Below are positions 51,163 to 60,597 of a stretch of DNA of 64,000 nucleotides, piece after piece. Below the pieces are notes generated by a model. It saw only the letters and a program-made list of their open reading frames with translations. It ran no database searches and was not told the origin of the DNA. The DNA is from Flavobacterium lacus (GTDB taxonomy: Bacteria > Bacteroidota > Bacteroidia > Flavobacteriales > Flavobacteriaceae). Location: assembly GCF_003268815.1 (NCBI RefSeq), contig NZ_QLSV01000002.1, positions 186,001 to 250,000 of the forward strand, in the 5' to 3' direction. The translations under genes and the position numbers were made by a program. Positions within the stretch are counted from its first letter, which is position 1. The number at the start of each line of letters is the position of its first letter.

Positions 51163-53574
51163 ATGGCTAAATGGTTTAGCGTAGGTTTTTGGGAATCTAT
51201 CGCACGAATAATCCTCAGAAACAGAATCACAATTCTTTCCATCGTTTTTCTATTGACAGTGTTTTTAGCATTGCAATGGAAACACATGCGTTTTACGTAT
51301 ACGGAAGCAAATCTTCTACCCGATCATCATGAAGTAAACGAACAATACAATCAATTTTTAGACAAGTTTGGAGAAGAGGGAAACCTAATTATCATCGGTG
51401 TTCAAGACTCAACTTTTTTTACTCCAAAGCAATTTACCGCTTGGAAAAATTTGATGACAAACTTAAAAAAGTCAAAAGAAGTTGATTTGATAATTTCGGT
51501 TGATGATTTAAAAAAATTAAACAAAAACGAATCATTAGAAACGTTTGAATTGGTCGATTTTATTGATTCGACGAAAATTAATAATGCCAAGTATCTTCTT
51601 GAAAAACGCGAGGAACTTTTTGAACGCTTGCCGTTTTATGAGCACTTGTTATTCAGCAAAAAAACAGGAACACTGAGAGCAGCCATTTATTTAGACAAAG
51701 AAATTGTTAACACCAGCGTCCGAAGAGATTTTGTGGTTGAAAATCTAATCCCGAAAATTGAAGCGTTTGAAAAAGAAACCAACATTGATTTAAAAGTTTC
51801 CGGAATGCCTTATATCCGGACGCTTAATTCACAAAACATTGTCGATGAAATTGGCATTTTTATTGGAGCAGCACTTTTGGTCACATCCCTAATATTTTTT
51901 TTCTTTTTCCGAAGTTTCAGAGCGACATTCATTTCCATGTGCGTCGTAATTATTGGTGTAATGTGGGCTTTTGGAACGCTAGGTTTGTTGGGTTTTGAAA
52001 TCACCGTTTTAACCGCCATAATTCCGCCATTAATCATCGTAATCGGAATTCCTAACTGTATTTTTCTAATCAACAAATACCAACAGGAAGTAAAAAAACA
52101 CGGAAATCAGGCCAAATCATTGCAACGCGTTATTTCTAAAGTTGGAAATGCTACTTTGATGACTAACTTAACTACCGCTGCAGGTTTTGCTACATTTATT
52201 GTAACCGATAGTGAATTGCTAACAGAATTTGGAATTATTGCCTCCATCAATATTGTTTTATTGTTTATTCTTTGTTTGCTGGTTATACCAATTATTTACA
52301 GTTTTATGCCTTTACCAAAGGATAAACATTTGGAGCATCTCAACAAAACATACACCAAAACTTTTGTAAATTGGACTGAAAAAACTGTAAAAAACAGAAG
52401 TATTTCAATATACATTACTGCGATAGTTCTTCTGGTTTTGAGCATTGTTGGAATTTACCAAATGAAAATTTCAGGTAGTTTGATTGAAGACATGCCTAAA
52501 AAAACCGGATTTTTTAAAGACATTCTTTTCTTTGAAGAAGAATTTGATGGTGTAATGCCATTAGAAATAATGATTGACACCAAACGAAAAAAAGGTGTGA
52601 TGAAACTTTCGACTTTGCGAAAAATGGAAGAAGTGCAAGAAATAATCAGTGAAATTCCGGAACTTTCTCAACCTATGTCGATTGTAAATGTAGTAAAATA
52701 TTCTAAACAAGCTTATTACAACGGCAATCCCGATTACTATGAATTGCCAACTGCTCAAGAGCAAGGTTTCATTTTGAGTTATGCCAAAAATGCAACTCAA
52801 AACAGTAAAGAAAATTTCATGAAAAGTTATGTTGATTCTACAGGTCAGTATGCCAGAATAACCACTTTTATGAAAGATATTGGCACCGAAAAAATGGAAA
52901 AAATTGAAGAAAAACTTTGGGACAAAATCAATAAAGTTTTTCCACCCGATCGATATACAGTTACCTTGACAGGAAAAGCATTAGTGTTTCAAAAAGGAAC
53001 AAATTATTTGGTAACCAACTTGGTTCTTTCGCTATTATTCGCCATTGTTCTGATTTCCCTTTTCATGGCTTATTTGTTTCGCTCATTCAAAATGGTGCTA
53101 ATTTCCTTAATTCCAAACTTACTACCGTTAATAATTACAGCCGGTTTGATGGGTTATTTGGGTGTTCCAATAAAACCTTCAACCATTTTAGTTTTTAGCA
53201 TTGCGTTCGGAATTTCGGTTGATGACACGATACACTTCTTAGCCAAATACCGTCAGGAATTACAAGCAAATAACTGGAAAATCAGAAAATCGGTGTTCAA
53301 TGCTCTGCGAGAAACCGGTGTGAGTATGTTTTACACTTCCATTGTTTTATTTTTCGGATTTTCGGTATTCATGATTTCCAGCTTTGGCGGTACAGTTGCT
53401 TTAGGCGGATTAGTCTCGGCTACTTTGCTTTTTGCCATGTTATCCAATTTATTATTATTGCCGGCATTATTACTATCTTTAGAAAAAACAATTGCCAATC
53501 AAGAAGAATTTCTTCAACCCACTATTGACATTTTGGTGGAAGAAGACGAAAAAGAAACTGAATCTAATTCCTAG
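51163..53574 (+). CDS. RND superfamily exporter (MMPL/patched-like)
   Basis: 803 residues with 12 predicted helices arranged as two repeats of one helix, a large extracytoplasmic domain and five helices. Repeat 1 helices around 225-370 contain TAIIPPLIIVIGIPNCIFLINKY; repeat 2 around 630-780 contains FSIAFGISVDDTIHFLAKYRQE, where the intramembrane acidic pair of RND pumps (DD) is visible. The family exports lipids or hydrophobic compounds using the proton gradient. Fewer polar residues in repeat 1 suggest one active half. The substrate is unknown. Confidence 0.9.
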   Translation: MAKWFSVGFWESIARIILRNRITILSIVFLLTVFLALQWKHMRFTYTEANLLPDHHEVNEQYNQFLDKFGEEGNLIIIGVQDSTFFTPKQFTAWKNLMTNLKKSKEVDLIISVDDLKKLNKNESLETFELVDFIDSTKINNAKYLLEKREELFERLPFYEHLLFSKKTGTLRAAIYLDKEIVNTSVRRDFVVENLIPKIEAFEKETNIDLKVSGMPYIRTLNSQNIVDEIGIFIGAALLVTSLIFFFFFRSFRATFISMCVVIIGVMWAFGTLGLLGFEITVLTAIIPPLIIVIGIPNCIFLINKYQQEVKKHGNQAKSLQRVISKVGNATLMTNLTTAAGFATFIVTDSELLTEFGIIASINIVLLFILCLLVIPIIYSFMPLPKDKHLEHLNKTYTKTFVNWTEKTVKNRSISIYITAIVLLVLSIVGIYQMKISGSLIEDMPKKTGFFKDILFFEEEFDGVMPLEIMIDTKRKKGVMKLSTLRKMEEVQEIISEIPELSQPMSIVNVVKYSKQAYYNGNPDYYELPTAQEQGFILSYAKNATQNSKENFMKSYVDSTGQYARITTFMKDIGTEKMEKIEEKLWDKINKVFPPDRYTVTLTGKALVFQKGTNYLVTNLVLSLLFAIVLISLFMAYLFRSFKMVLISLIPNLLPLIITAGLMGYLGVPIKPSTILVFSIAFGISVDDTIHFLAKYRQELQANNWKIRKSVFNALRETGVSMFYTSIVLFFGFSVFMISSFGGTVALGGLVSATLLFAMLSNLLLLPALLLSLEKTIANQEEFLQPTIDILVEEDEKETESNS

Positions 53575-53594
53575 TCAAAAAAATTATAATCTAG

Positions 53595-53602
53595 TATATT
53601 TG
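53595..53602 (+). promoter_or_regulatory. -7 element of asnS
   Basis: TATATTTG, exact match, 20 bases before the ATG. Confidence 0.6.
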
Positions 53603-53622
53603 CATAGTAAACTTAAAACAAA

Positions 53623-55071
53623 ATGAAGAAGCAAACGAAAGTTATCGAATTACTAACAGCCACACCTGTTTTAACCGAAGTAACCGTAAAAGGTTGGGTT
53701 AGAACGTTTAGGAACAATCAATTTATTGCTTTAAATGATGGTTCTACCATCAATAATATCCAATGTGTTGTAGATTTTGAAAACACACCGGAAGAAACCT
53801 TAAAAAGAATTACCACCGGAGCAGCTGTTTCGTTAACCGGAACATTAGCAGAAAGTAAAGGAGCCGGCCAAAAAGTAGAAGTTCAAGTCTCAAAAATTGA
53901 AATTTTAGGCGATTCTGACGCAGAAAAATATCCGATGCAACCTAAGAAACATTCATTAGAATTTTTGAGAGAAAATGCTCATTTGCGTGTGCGAACCAAT
54001 GCGTTTGGTGCAATTATGCGTGTGCGATCAACACTTTCATTTGCTGTTCATCAGTATTTTCAGGAAAGAGGTTTTTTCTATGTGAATACGCCAATCATTA
54101 CAGGTTCTGATGCTGAAGGTGCGGGTGAAATGTTTAAAGTAACCGCACTTCCATTCGACAATACACCTAGAACAGAAGAAGGAAAAATAAATTATAAAGA
54201 AGATTTTTTTGGTAAAGAAACCAATCTAACCGTTTCCGGACAATTGGAAGCTGAAACGTATGCAATGGCTTTGGGTCAGGTTTACACGTTTGGGCCAACA
54301 TTTAGAGCCGAAAATTCAAACACATCGCGTCATTTAGCTGAGTTTTGGATGATTGAACCGGAAGTAGCGTTTAATGAGTTGGCAGATAACATGGACTTAG
54401 CAGAAGATTTTATCAAATACGTTATCAAATATACGGTTGATAAACATGAAGATGATTTGAAATTTTTAGAACAACGGTTATTGGATGAAGAAAAAAACAA
54501 ACCACAAGCAGAACGTAGCGAAATGAGTTTGTTGGAAAAATTAAATTTTGTCCTCGAAAATAATTTCAAACGAGTTACTTATACCGAAGCAATTGATATT
54601 TTAAGAAATTCAAAACCAAATAAAAACAAGAAATTTCAATATTTAATTGAAGAATGGGGTGCCGATTTGCAAAGTGAGCACGAACGTTTTTTAGTTGAAA
54701 AACACTTTAAATGTCCGGTAATTTTGTATGATTATCCGGCAAAAATTAAAGCATTCTATATGCGTTTGAATGACAATACAGAGCCAGGAAAAGAAACCGT
54801 TCGAGCAATGGACATTCTATTCCCGGGAATTGGTGAAATTGTTGGTGGTTCACAAAGAGAAGAACGTCATGATGTTTTAGTTGAAAAAATGAAAGCATTA
54901 GGAATTGATGAAGAAGAATTATGGTGGTATTTAGATACGCGTCGTTTTGGAACAGCGGTACACTCCGGTTTCGGTTTAGGATTTGAACGATTAGTTCTTT
55001 TTGTAACCGGAATGACTAACATTCGCGATGTAATTCCGTTTCCGAGAACACCGCAGAACGCAGAATTTTAA
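53623..55071 (+). CDS. asnS: Asparaginyl-tRNA synthetase
   Basis: 482 residues. An N-terminal OB-fold anticodon-binding domain ([22 protein letters not shown]) is followed by a class II catalytic core: [21 protein letters not shown] (motif 1 region), [25 protein letters not shown] (motif 2) and [29 protein letters not shown] (motif 3). The AEFWMIEPE and final PRTP sequences match AsnRS rather than AspRS. It charges tRNA-Asn directly, so a transamidation route is not required. Confidence 0.96.
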   Translation: MKKQTKVIELLTATPVLTEVTVKGWVRTFRNNQFIALNDGSTINNIQCVVDFENTPEETLKRITTGAAVSLTGTLAESKGAGQKVEVQVSKIEILGDSDAEKYPMQPKKHSLEFLRENAHLRVRTNAFGAIMRVRSTLSFAVHQYFQERGFFYVNTPIITGSDAEGAGEMFKVTALPFDNTPRTEEGKINYKEDFFGKETNLTVSGQLEAETYAMALGQVYTFGPTFRAENSNTSRHLAEFWMIEPEVAFNELADNMDLAEDFIKYVIKYTVDKHEDDLKFLEQRLLDEEKNKPQAERSEMSLLEKLNFVLENNFKRVTYTEAIDILRNSKPNKNKKFQYLIEEWGADLQSEHERFLVEKHFKCPVILYDYPAKIKAFYMRLNDNTEPGKETVRAMDILFPGIGEIVGGSQREERHDVLVEKMKALGIDEEELWWYLDTRRFGTAVHSGFGLGFERLVLFVTGMTNIRDVIPFPRTPQNAEF

Positions 55072-55096
55072 TAATCGAGATTACGAGTTTAATAGG

Positions 55097-55168
55097 TTAA
55101 AAGTTTAGGAGGCACTGGGTTATTTACCTTACTTCAACTTATAAACCTTTAACCATTTAAACTTTTAA
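55097..55168. repeat. Inverted repeat between asnS and rpoN
   Basis: TTAAAAGTTTA (55097-55107) is inverted at 55158-55168 (TAAACTTTTAA), 50 bases apart, in AT-rich reiterated sequence. It could pair in the leader of rpoN, or it may be a decayed intergenic repeat. Confidence 0.4.
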
Positions 55169-55181
55169 ACATAAATAAAAA

Positions 55182-56645
55182 ATGTTAAAACAAAATCTAC
55201 AATTCAAATTATCTCAAAAATTATCTCCTCAACAAATTCAGTTGATGAAGTTAATTCAATTGCCTACGCAGGCTTTTGAACAACGATTAAAAGAGGAAAT
55301 GAATGAAAATCCGGCATTGGAAGGCGGAAAAGAGGAAGATGAATTTGAAGATGAATTTGAAAAAGAAGAATTCGACGATTACGAAGAAGATGAATACGAT
55401 CGAATTGATGCAGAAGACATTAATATTGATGAATACCTGAGTGACGATGAAACTCCGGAATATAAACTCCAAGCCAATAATTACAGCGATGATGACGAAG
55501 ACCGTGAAACGCCTTTTGCTGCTCCGGTTACTTTTCATCAAGATTTAATCAACCAATTAAATACTTTTATCCTATCGGAAGAAGACAGAGAAATTGCTGA
55601 ATTTTTGGTGGGAAGCATTGACGACATGGGTTACATTCGTAGAACGGTAGCTGATATTGTTGACGATTTAGCATTTACGCAAGGTATTTATACCGATGAA
55701 CAAGCCGTTGAGCGAATTCTTCATGTTGTTCACGAATTAGAACCATCAGGTGTGGGAGCTCGTGATTTGCAAGAGTGTTTGTTGCTGCAACTTAAACATA
55801 AAACCCCAACAGAATCGGTTGATTTGGCTATTGATATTCTTGAAAATCAGTTTGAACAATTTACCAAAAAACATTATGATAAACTTCTTCATAAATACGG
55901 CGTTTCTCAAGACCAACTTAAAAAAGCAATTGAAGAAATTGAAAAGTTGAACCCCAAACCGGGCGGAGCTTTTACAGGAAACAACAAAATGATTGAACAT
56001 GTTGTTCCCGATTTTACCATTCGAATTGTGGAAGGCGACCTTGAACTATTATTAAACGGCAGAAATGCACCGGAACTTCATGTTTCAAAAGATTATCAAG
56101 ACATGTTGCGAACGTATAAAGATTCTCGTGACAAATCGAATGCTCAAAAAGATGCAGTTCAATTTATCAAACAAAAATTAGATTCTGCAAAATGGTTTAT
56201 CGATGCTATTAGACAACGTCAGGAGACTTTGTTTGTCACAATGAATGCCATCATGCACTATCAGCAAGAATATTTTTTAGAAGGTGATGAAACCAAACTT
56301 CGTCCGATGATTCTAAAAGATATTGCCGATATGATTGGATTGGATATTTCCACCGTTTCCAGAGTTGCCAACAGTAAATATGTGGAAACTCCGTATGGAA
56401 CGAAACTCATCAAAGAATTCTTTTCGGAATCAATGAAAAATGATCAAGGTGAAGACGTTTCTACGTTGGAAATTAAAAAAATTCTTCAAAATGTGATTGA
56501 GGAAGAAGACAAGCAAAAACCTCTTCCGGATGACCAGTTGGCTGAAATTCTAAAGGAAAAAGGCTATCCAATCGCCCGAAGAACTGTGGCCAAATACCGT
56601 GAACAATTAGATATTCCCGTTGCTCGCATGCGAAAAAAAATATAA
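55182..56645 (+). CDS. rpoN: RNA polymerase sigma-54 factor
   Basis: 487 residues. Region I is Gln/Leu-rich (LQFKLSQKLSPQQIQLMKLIQLPTQAF), region II is a strongly acidic stretch (about 45-100, DEFEDEFEKEEFDDYEEDEYD), and region III contains core- and DNA-binding parts ending with the RpoN box ARRTVAKYREQL at about 466-477. Sigma-54 recognises -24/-12 promoters and needs AAA+ activators, none of which is encoded here. The 3' end touches the next membrane protein gene (5 bases). Confidence 0.97.
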   Translation: MLKQNLQFKLSQKLSPQQIQLMKLIQLPTQAFEQRLKEEMNENPALEGGKEEDEFEDEFEKEEFDDYEEDEYDRIDAEDINIDEYLSDDETPEYKLQANNYSDDDEDRETPFAAPVTFHQDLINQLNTFILSEEDREIAEFLVGSIDDMGYIRRTVADIVDDLAFTQGIYTDEQAVERILHVVHELEPSGVGARDLQECLLLQLKHKTPTESVDLAIDILENQFEQFTKKHYDKLLHKYGVSQDQLKKAIEEIEKLNPKPGGAFTGNNKMIEHVVPDFTIRIVEGDLELLLNGRNAPELHVSKDYQDMLRTYKDSRDKSNAQKDAVQFIKQKLDSAKWFIDAIRQRQETLFVTMNAIMHYQQEYFLEGDETKLRPMILKDIADMIGLDISTVSRVANSKYVETPYGTKLIKEFFSESMKNDQGEDVSTLEIKKILQNVIEEEDKQKPLPDDQLAEILKEKGYPIARRTVAKYREQLDIPVARMRKKI

Positions 56646-56650
56646 ATTAT

Positions 56651-57256
56651 TTGAAAAGCATTCTCCCCATATTCTCCTATCTTTTTCATCCGCTGTTTAT
56701 ATCGGTTTATGCTTCTGCTTTCTTTTTTGTTTTGTTTTGGGATTTTTTTGCATTGCAGGAAATCTACCTTTATATGATTCAGATTGTGATTATTACGGTT
56801 CTGATTCCTATTTCATTATTTTATCTTCTTTTGTCTTTGGGAAAGGTGGATTCGATTATGATTGCACAAGTTTCACAACGAAAAATTCCATTAACCATCA
56901 ATTGCATTTTATTACTTATTCTTACTCAAAAAAGCATCACAATTGATCGAATTCCTGAACTCTACTTTTTCTATTTTGGAGCTTTTTGGAGTACAATCTT
57001 AGCCATTATATTTCTATTCTTAAAGATAAAAGCGAGTTTACACATGCTTGGAATAGCAGCATTAACGTTTTTTATAATTGCATTAAGTTCAAGAGTAGAA
57101 GTACCTTTACTATATACTGTCGCTACTTTTATCACACTTAATGGATTTGTGGCTTCCTCCAGGTTACAAATGAAAGCTCACACCATGTTTGAATTATTTG
57201 TGGGTTTCTGTTGTGGAGCAATTCCGCAGTTTTGTTTGTGGTACTTTTGGTTATAA
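56651..57256 (+). CDS. Multi-pass membrane protein (PAP2-like, unassigned)
   Basis: 201 residues with about six helices, starting from TTG 56651 (LKSILPIFSYLFHPLFISVYA), the first possible start after the rpoN stop; an upstream in-frame stop is at 56600-56602 and no ATG intervenes. Conserved-looking polar residues include SQRKIPLTIN and SSRLQMKAHTMFELFVGF, the latter resembling the last helices of PAP2-like membrane phosphatases, but no complete phosphatase motif is present. Translationally coupled to rpoN by closeness. Confidence 0.72.
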   Translation: MKSILPIFSYLFHPLFISVYASAFFFVLFWDFFALQEIYLYMIQIVIITVLIPISLFYLLLSLGKVDSIMIAQVSQRKIPLTINCILLLILTQKSITIDRIPELYFFYFGAFWSTILAIIFLFLKIKASLHMLGIAALTFFIIALSSRVEVPLLYTVATFITLNGFVASSRLQMKAHTMFELFVGFCCGAIPQFCLWYFWL

Positions 57257-57937
57257 AATATAAAACTGCAGCCCTAAATTCAATGTACTCAATTCCATTG
57301 GAACTCCATCAAATTTTGCTTCCGATTTAAAAATAGTATTAAAACCATAATAGGCATAAAAATTCCAAGTATTATAACCCGTTGCAAGATATACACCATA
57401 CTGAAAAGCATTAAATTGCTTGTTATTATTAATTTTAATATCACCGGAATTAGAGATAAACCGAGAGTTATTAAATAGCATATAGCTCAATTTAAAGCCC
57501 GTATATAATCTAAAAAACTTATGACTTTCCGGTGTAGATGTTCGCCAACGCACTTCAATTGGAAGATCTATATTGACAAATGAAAATTGATTTTTTTTAA
57601 ATGAAACATCCGACTCTATAACCGTATAATTAAAACCTTGATTGAGGTCTGAAATAAGTAAGTTCTGATTATAGGCTTGATAAGCCAATCCTAAACCGGC
57701 AGCCAAAGCAAACGTTCTATTTTTATTTATGGGCATATCACGAAGAAAACCAAAATGTAATCCGGTAGAAAAACCATCTTGTGAGACACCTCTTGGTTTA
57801 TTTTGTAAAACATTATAGGCAAATCCAAAATAGAATTGATCTTCGCGGTATAATGAATCTACTTTCTTTTCATAATACAACGAATCTTGTGCCAGCATTG
57901 CACATGAAAAGAAAAATAAAAAAAGACTTAACTTCAT
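57251..57937 (-). CDS. PorT-like outer-membrane beta-barrel protein
   Basis: 228 residues. Signal peptide ending AMLAQ at 17, then 8-10 amphipathic strands (QFYFGFAYNVLQN, LHFGFLRDMPIN, FALAAGLGLAYQ, YTGFKLSYMLFN, WNFYAYYGFN, LSTLNLGLQFYIL) like PorT-family barrels. Probably outer membrane; partner unknown. Its stop overlaps the convergent membrane protein gene by 6 bases. Confidence 0.75.
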   Translation of the reverse strand: MKLSLFLFFFSCAMLAQDSLYYEKKVDSLYREDQFYFGFAYNVLQNKPRGVSQDGFSTGLHFGFLRDMPINKNRTFALAAGLGLAYQAYNQNLLISDLNQGFNYTVIESDVSFKKNQFSFVNIDLPIEVRWRTSTPESHKFFRLYTGFKLSYMLFNNSRFISNSGDIKINNNKQFNAFQYGVYLATGYNTWNFYAYYGFNTIFKSEAKFDGVPMELSTLNLGLQFYIL

Positions 57938-57969
57938 AAAAACTCATTTGAAATATAAAAATACAAAAA

Positions 57970-57991
57970 AAGCCACGCAAATGCGTGGCTT
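57970..57991 (-). terminator. Intrinsic terminator of the exbB-exbD operon
   Basis: On the minus strand AAGCCACGC pairs perfectly with GCGTGGCTT (9 bp, 4-base loop), followed by TTTTTTTG. It lies 20 bases after the last exbD-like stop. Confidence 0.92.
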
Positions 57992-58011
57992 ATGTATTTA
58001 AAATTATTGCA

Positions 58012-58485
58012 TTAATTAGTTACTTTACCTTGATTGGTAGTATAATTAATTTTTAATGCTTCAACTTTTCTCAATTCTTGTTTGATTTCACCAACAAGAC
58101 CCATTTTCACCTCTTTATCCACCTTTAACGAAGTAGTTAGAACTTTCTCTAATTCAGGATCTCTTGCGGCTCTTTCTGCCAAAACAAAATTCCTAATTTC
58201 AGAAACATCCGAAAGACGATCATTTAGTTGAATACGAGCACCTTCTCCATATTGTCTGCGGTATTGCTCATGCGGTTTTCCCGCAAAAATAAACATCACA
58301 CGGTCTTTCTTTTCCAGTTTCGTTACCTGATCTGCTTTTGGTAAAGCATTTTGAATCATTAAATCATTATCTTTCATCACAGTAGCCACCATGAAGAAAA
58401 ATAACAACATAAAAACAATATCGGGCAAAGATGCTGTCGAAATCGCTGGCACTTCGCCTCCTTTTTTCTTCTTAAATTTAGACAT
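58012..58485 (-). CDS. exbD: ExbD/TolR-family protein, second copy
   Basis: 157 residues. A short cytoplasmic N-terminus rich in Lys is followed by one transmembrane helix with the essential Asp (STASLPDIVFMLLFFFMVATVM, Asp at about 24) and a periplasmic domain (GEGARIQLNDRLSDVSEIRNFV ... VDKEVKMGLVGEIKQELRKVEAL). It is the proton-pathway subunit that works with ExbB to energise TonB. Last gene of the operon, 18 bases after the other exbD-like gene. Confidence 0.93.
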   Translation of the reverse strand: MSKFKKKKGGEVPAISTASLPDIVFMLLFFFMVATVMKDNDLMIQNALPKADQVTKLEKKDRVMFIFAGKPHEQYRRQYGEGARIQLNDRLSDVSEIRNFVLAERAARDPELEKVLTTSLKVDKEVKMGLVGEIKQELRKVEALKINYTTNQGKVTN

Positions 58486-58502
58486 ACTTCTAAAATTTAC
58501 AA

Positions 58503-59114
58503 TTAATTACGTTTCGGTTCTGCTTCAGAAAGCTTTTGAGGGAATAGTGTCTGTATATCTTTGATAAGAGGTTCAATTCTTGAACGTTGAGCTTCTTTTG
58601 TTTTCGGGTCATCAAACATTGCTTCTAATTCACGAAAAGTCTTCCCGTACCTTGCTTTACATTCTCTATCTCTCAAAAAATAGTAAGCCGCTACCAATTC
58701 ATTTTGAACCGAAATATAAGCTTCATACGATGTTTCAGCATCATTTTGTAATGATATTACAGCTTTATCCGGGTTATCAGATGACGTTACGTCTCTTGTA
58801 CCTTTACAATAACTGCAGGAACCATCTCCACCATTGTCAAGAAAAGCAATAGCCGCTTTTCTTAAATCTTTCAGATCCATAGGAACATCATCAACTAACA
58901 ATTGATCATTTTTATTAATCAACACGGTGAAAATATTTTTCTCCTTAATTTCAGGTGGATCAACTACATCTTCAATGGGAGGTAACTTTCTGTTTATCCC
59001 CTGATCGGTTTGAATAGTTGTGGTTACAAGGAAGAAAATCAACAGCAGGAACGCAATATCTGCCATCGATCCGGCATTCACTTCCGGTGCACCAGCTCTG
59101 TTTTTTCTAGCCAT
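58503..59114 (-). CDS. exbD: ExbD/TolR-family protein with a CxxC insertion, first copy
   Basis: 203 residues. N-terminal NAGSMADIAFLLLIFFLVTTTI with the transmembrane Asp, then the periplasmic domain. That domain is longer than in the second copy because of a stretch with CSYC at about 102-105 (DGSCSYCKGTRDVTSSDNPD), then a third Cys (DRECKARYG) and a charged helical tail ending FPQKLSEAE. The two-Cys motif could be a disulfide or a metal site in the periplasm. Pairing of two unlike ExbD proteins is usual in Bacteroidota. Confidence 0.92.
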   Translation of the reverse strand: MARKNRAGAPEVNAGSMADIAFLLLIFFLVTTTIQTDQGINRKLPPIEDVVDPPEIKEKNIFTVLINKNDQLLVDDVPMDLKDLRKAAIAFLDNGGDGSCSYCKGTRDVTSSDNPDKAVISLQNDAETSYEAYISVQNELVAAYYFLRDRECKARYGKTFRELEAMFDDPKTKEAQRSRIEPLIKDIQTLFPQKLSEAEPKRN

Positions 59115-59117
59115 TTT

Positions 59118-59531
59118 TTATTTTTTAATTCTTTTATATCCTGAGAAAAACATTAGTCCTACGGCAAATAAAGCTAATATATAAAAAGCATTTAAACCTG
59201 TACTAACCATTTTTGAGCCAAACGAAGAAACTTCTCCGCCATCTTTTAATGGCACGGGTGTTCCGTCAGCAAAAATAAAGGCGATTAGAATAACTCCTAA
59301 AAATGCTCCAACACTGATAAGTGTTTTTTTCAAGTCTTTTGAAGCTAGATTTTTAAGCGTGTATAACAACACCAATACAATTGCTATTGCAAGTGTTAAG
59401 TAGGCAACATAAATAAACGGCTCGATCATCCCTCCATCAGGAGCGTCAGAGGCCATAATTGTTGCCAGAAACACAATAGAAATTATACTTAATACAATAA
59501 CTATTAATCTGGATAACTTTTTTAAGTTCAT
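59118..59531 (-). CDS. Small membrane protein of the ExbB-ExbD operon
   Basis: 137 residues with four transmembrane helices (IVIVLSIISIVFLATIM, PFIYVAYLTLAIAIVLVLLY, TLISVGAFLGVILIAFIFA, AFYILALFAVGLMFFSGY). No known motif. It lies between exbB and the first exbD gene with gaps of 18 and 3 bases, a position I recall as conserved in Flavobacteria, so a role as an accessory subunit of the proton channel is reasonable but unproven. Confidence 0.82.
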   Translation of the reverse strand: MNLKKLSRLIVIVLSIISIVFLATIMASDAPDGGMIEPFIYVAYLTLAIAIVLVLLYTLKNLASKDLKKTLISVGAFLGVILIAFIFADGTPVPLKDGGEVSSFGSKMVSTGLNAFYILALFAVGLMFFSGYKRIKK

Positions 59532-59549
59532 ACTGATAGTTATTTTAAA

Positions 59550-60353
59550 TTATCTTTTGTTTTTGTAATCTACAAGGATGTCAACCAAACTGATAGAAGC
59601 ATCTTCCATATCGTTTACGATTGAATCGATTTTAGCAATAATATAGTTATAGAATACTTGAAGAATCATCGCAACAATAAGACCAAATACCGTTGTTAAT
59701 AACGCTACTTTAATACCTCCTGCTACAAGTGATGCATCCATGTTACCGGCAGCTTCGATTTTATCGAATGCTTGAATCATCCCGATTACAGTTCCCATGA
59801 ACCCTAACATCGGTGCTAAAGCGATAAATAATGAAATCCAAGATACGTTTTTCTCTAATTGACCCATTTGTACTCCTCCGTAAGAAACAACAGCTTTTTC
59901 AGCTGATTCAATACCATGGTCGATACGATCTAAACCTTGATAGAAGATTGATGCAACAGGACCAGCAGTATTTCTACATACTTCTTTTGCAGCATTTACA
60001 CCACCAGATTGAAGAGCATCCTCAACATCTTTGATTAATTTTTTTGAATTTGTTGTAGAAAGATTTAAGTAAATAATTCTTTCAATAGCAATAGCTAAAC
60101 CTAAAATTAAACACAACAAAACGATCCCCATAAATCCAGGACCCCCTTGAATAAATCTTTCTTTTAACTCTTGCGTAAATGGTTTGTCGGCCGCTACAGT
60201 TTCGTCGTCAGCGAGAGTTACTGCTTCTTCTGCAGAAGCTGGTGCTGCTGTTTCAACAGCCGGCTCAGTTGTTTGAGTTGTGTCTTCTTGTGCTTGAACT
60301 GTTCCAAACGTCATTAGACCTGTGATTGCCAAAATAGAAAATAATCTTTTCAT
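59550..60353 (-). CDS. exbB: MotA/TolQ/ExbB proton channel protein
   Basis: 267 residues. Signal-peptide-like N-terminus (TFGTVQAQ), a Thr/Glu/Ala-rich periplasmic extension to about residue 60, one helix (FMGIVLLCLILGLAIAIERIIY), then the conserved WISLFIALAPMLGFMGTVIGMIQAF helix pair and VALLTTVFGLIVAMILQVFYNY. ExbB pentamers enclose ExbD and convert the proton gradient into movement of TonB. First gene of exbB-X-exbD-exbD; the tRNA-Ser gene lies upstream. Confidence 0.95.
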   Translation of the reverse strand: MKRLFSILAITGLMTFGTVQAQEDTTQTTEPAVETAAPASAEEAVTLADDETVAADKPFTQELKERFIQGGPGFMGIVLLCLILGLAIAIERIIYLNLSTTNSKKLIKDVEDALQSGGVNAAKEVCRNTAGPVASIFYQGLDRIDHGIESAEKAVVSYGGVQMGQLEKNVSWISLFIALAPMLGFMGTVIGMIQAFDKIEAAGNMDASLVAGGIKVALLTTVFGLIVAMILQVFYNYIIAKIDSIVNDMEDASISLVDILVDYKNKR

Positions 60354-60431
60354 TGCTTTTGTTCTTAATTTAATTAGTTAATCAGGTTAAAGGTATAAAT
60401 TTATTTTTAATTAATCATACATTATAAAAAA

Positions 60432-60522
60432 TGGCGGAGAGAAAGGGATTCGAACCCTTGATACCCTTTTGGAGTATACACACTTTCCAGGCGTGCTCCT
60501 TCGACCACTCGGACACCTCTCC
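60432..60522 (-). tRNA. tRNA-Ser(GGA)
   Basis: Full cloverleaf including encoded CCA. The acceptor strand GGAGAGG (60522-60516) pairs with the 3' end before GCCA; the anticodon loop reads CTGGAAA with anticodon GGA at 60488-60486, decoding UCC and UCU; a long variable arm of class II follows; the T-loop contains GGTTCGAATCC. 91 nucleotides in total. Confidence 0.97.
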
Positions 60523-60597
60523 GTATTGCTTACAACGTATTTTAAGAGTGCCAAATAACAAAAAAAAACTCACTTGGGAAAATTAATTTTGTTATTT

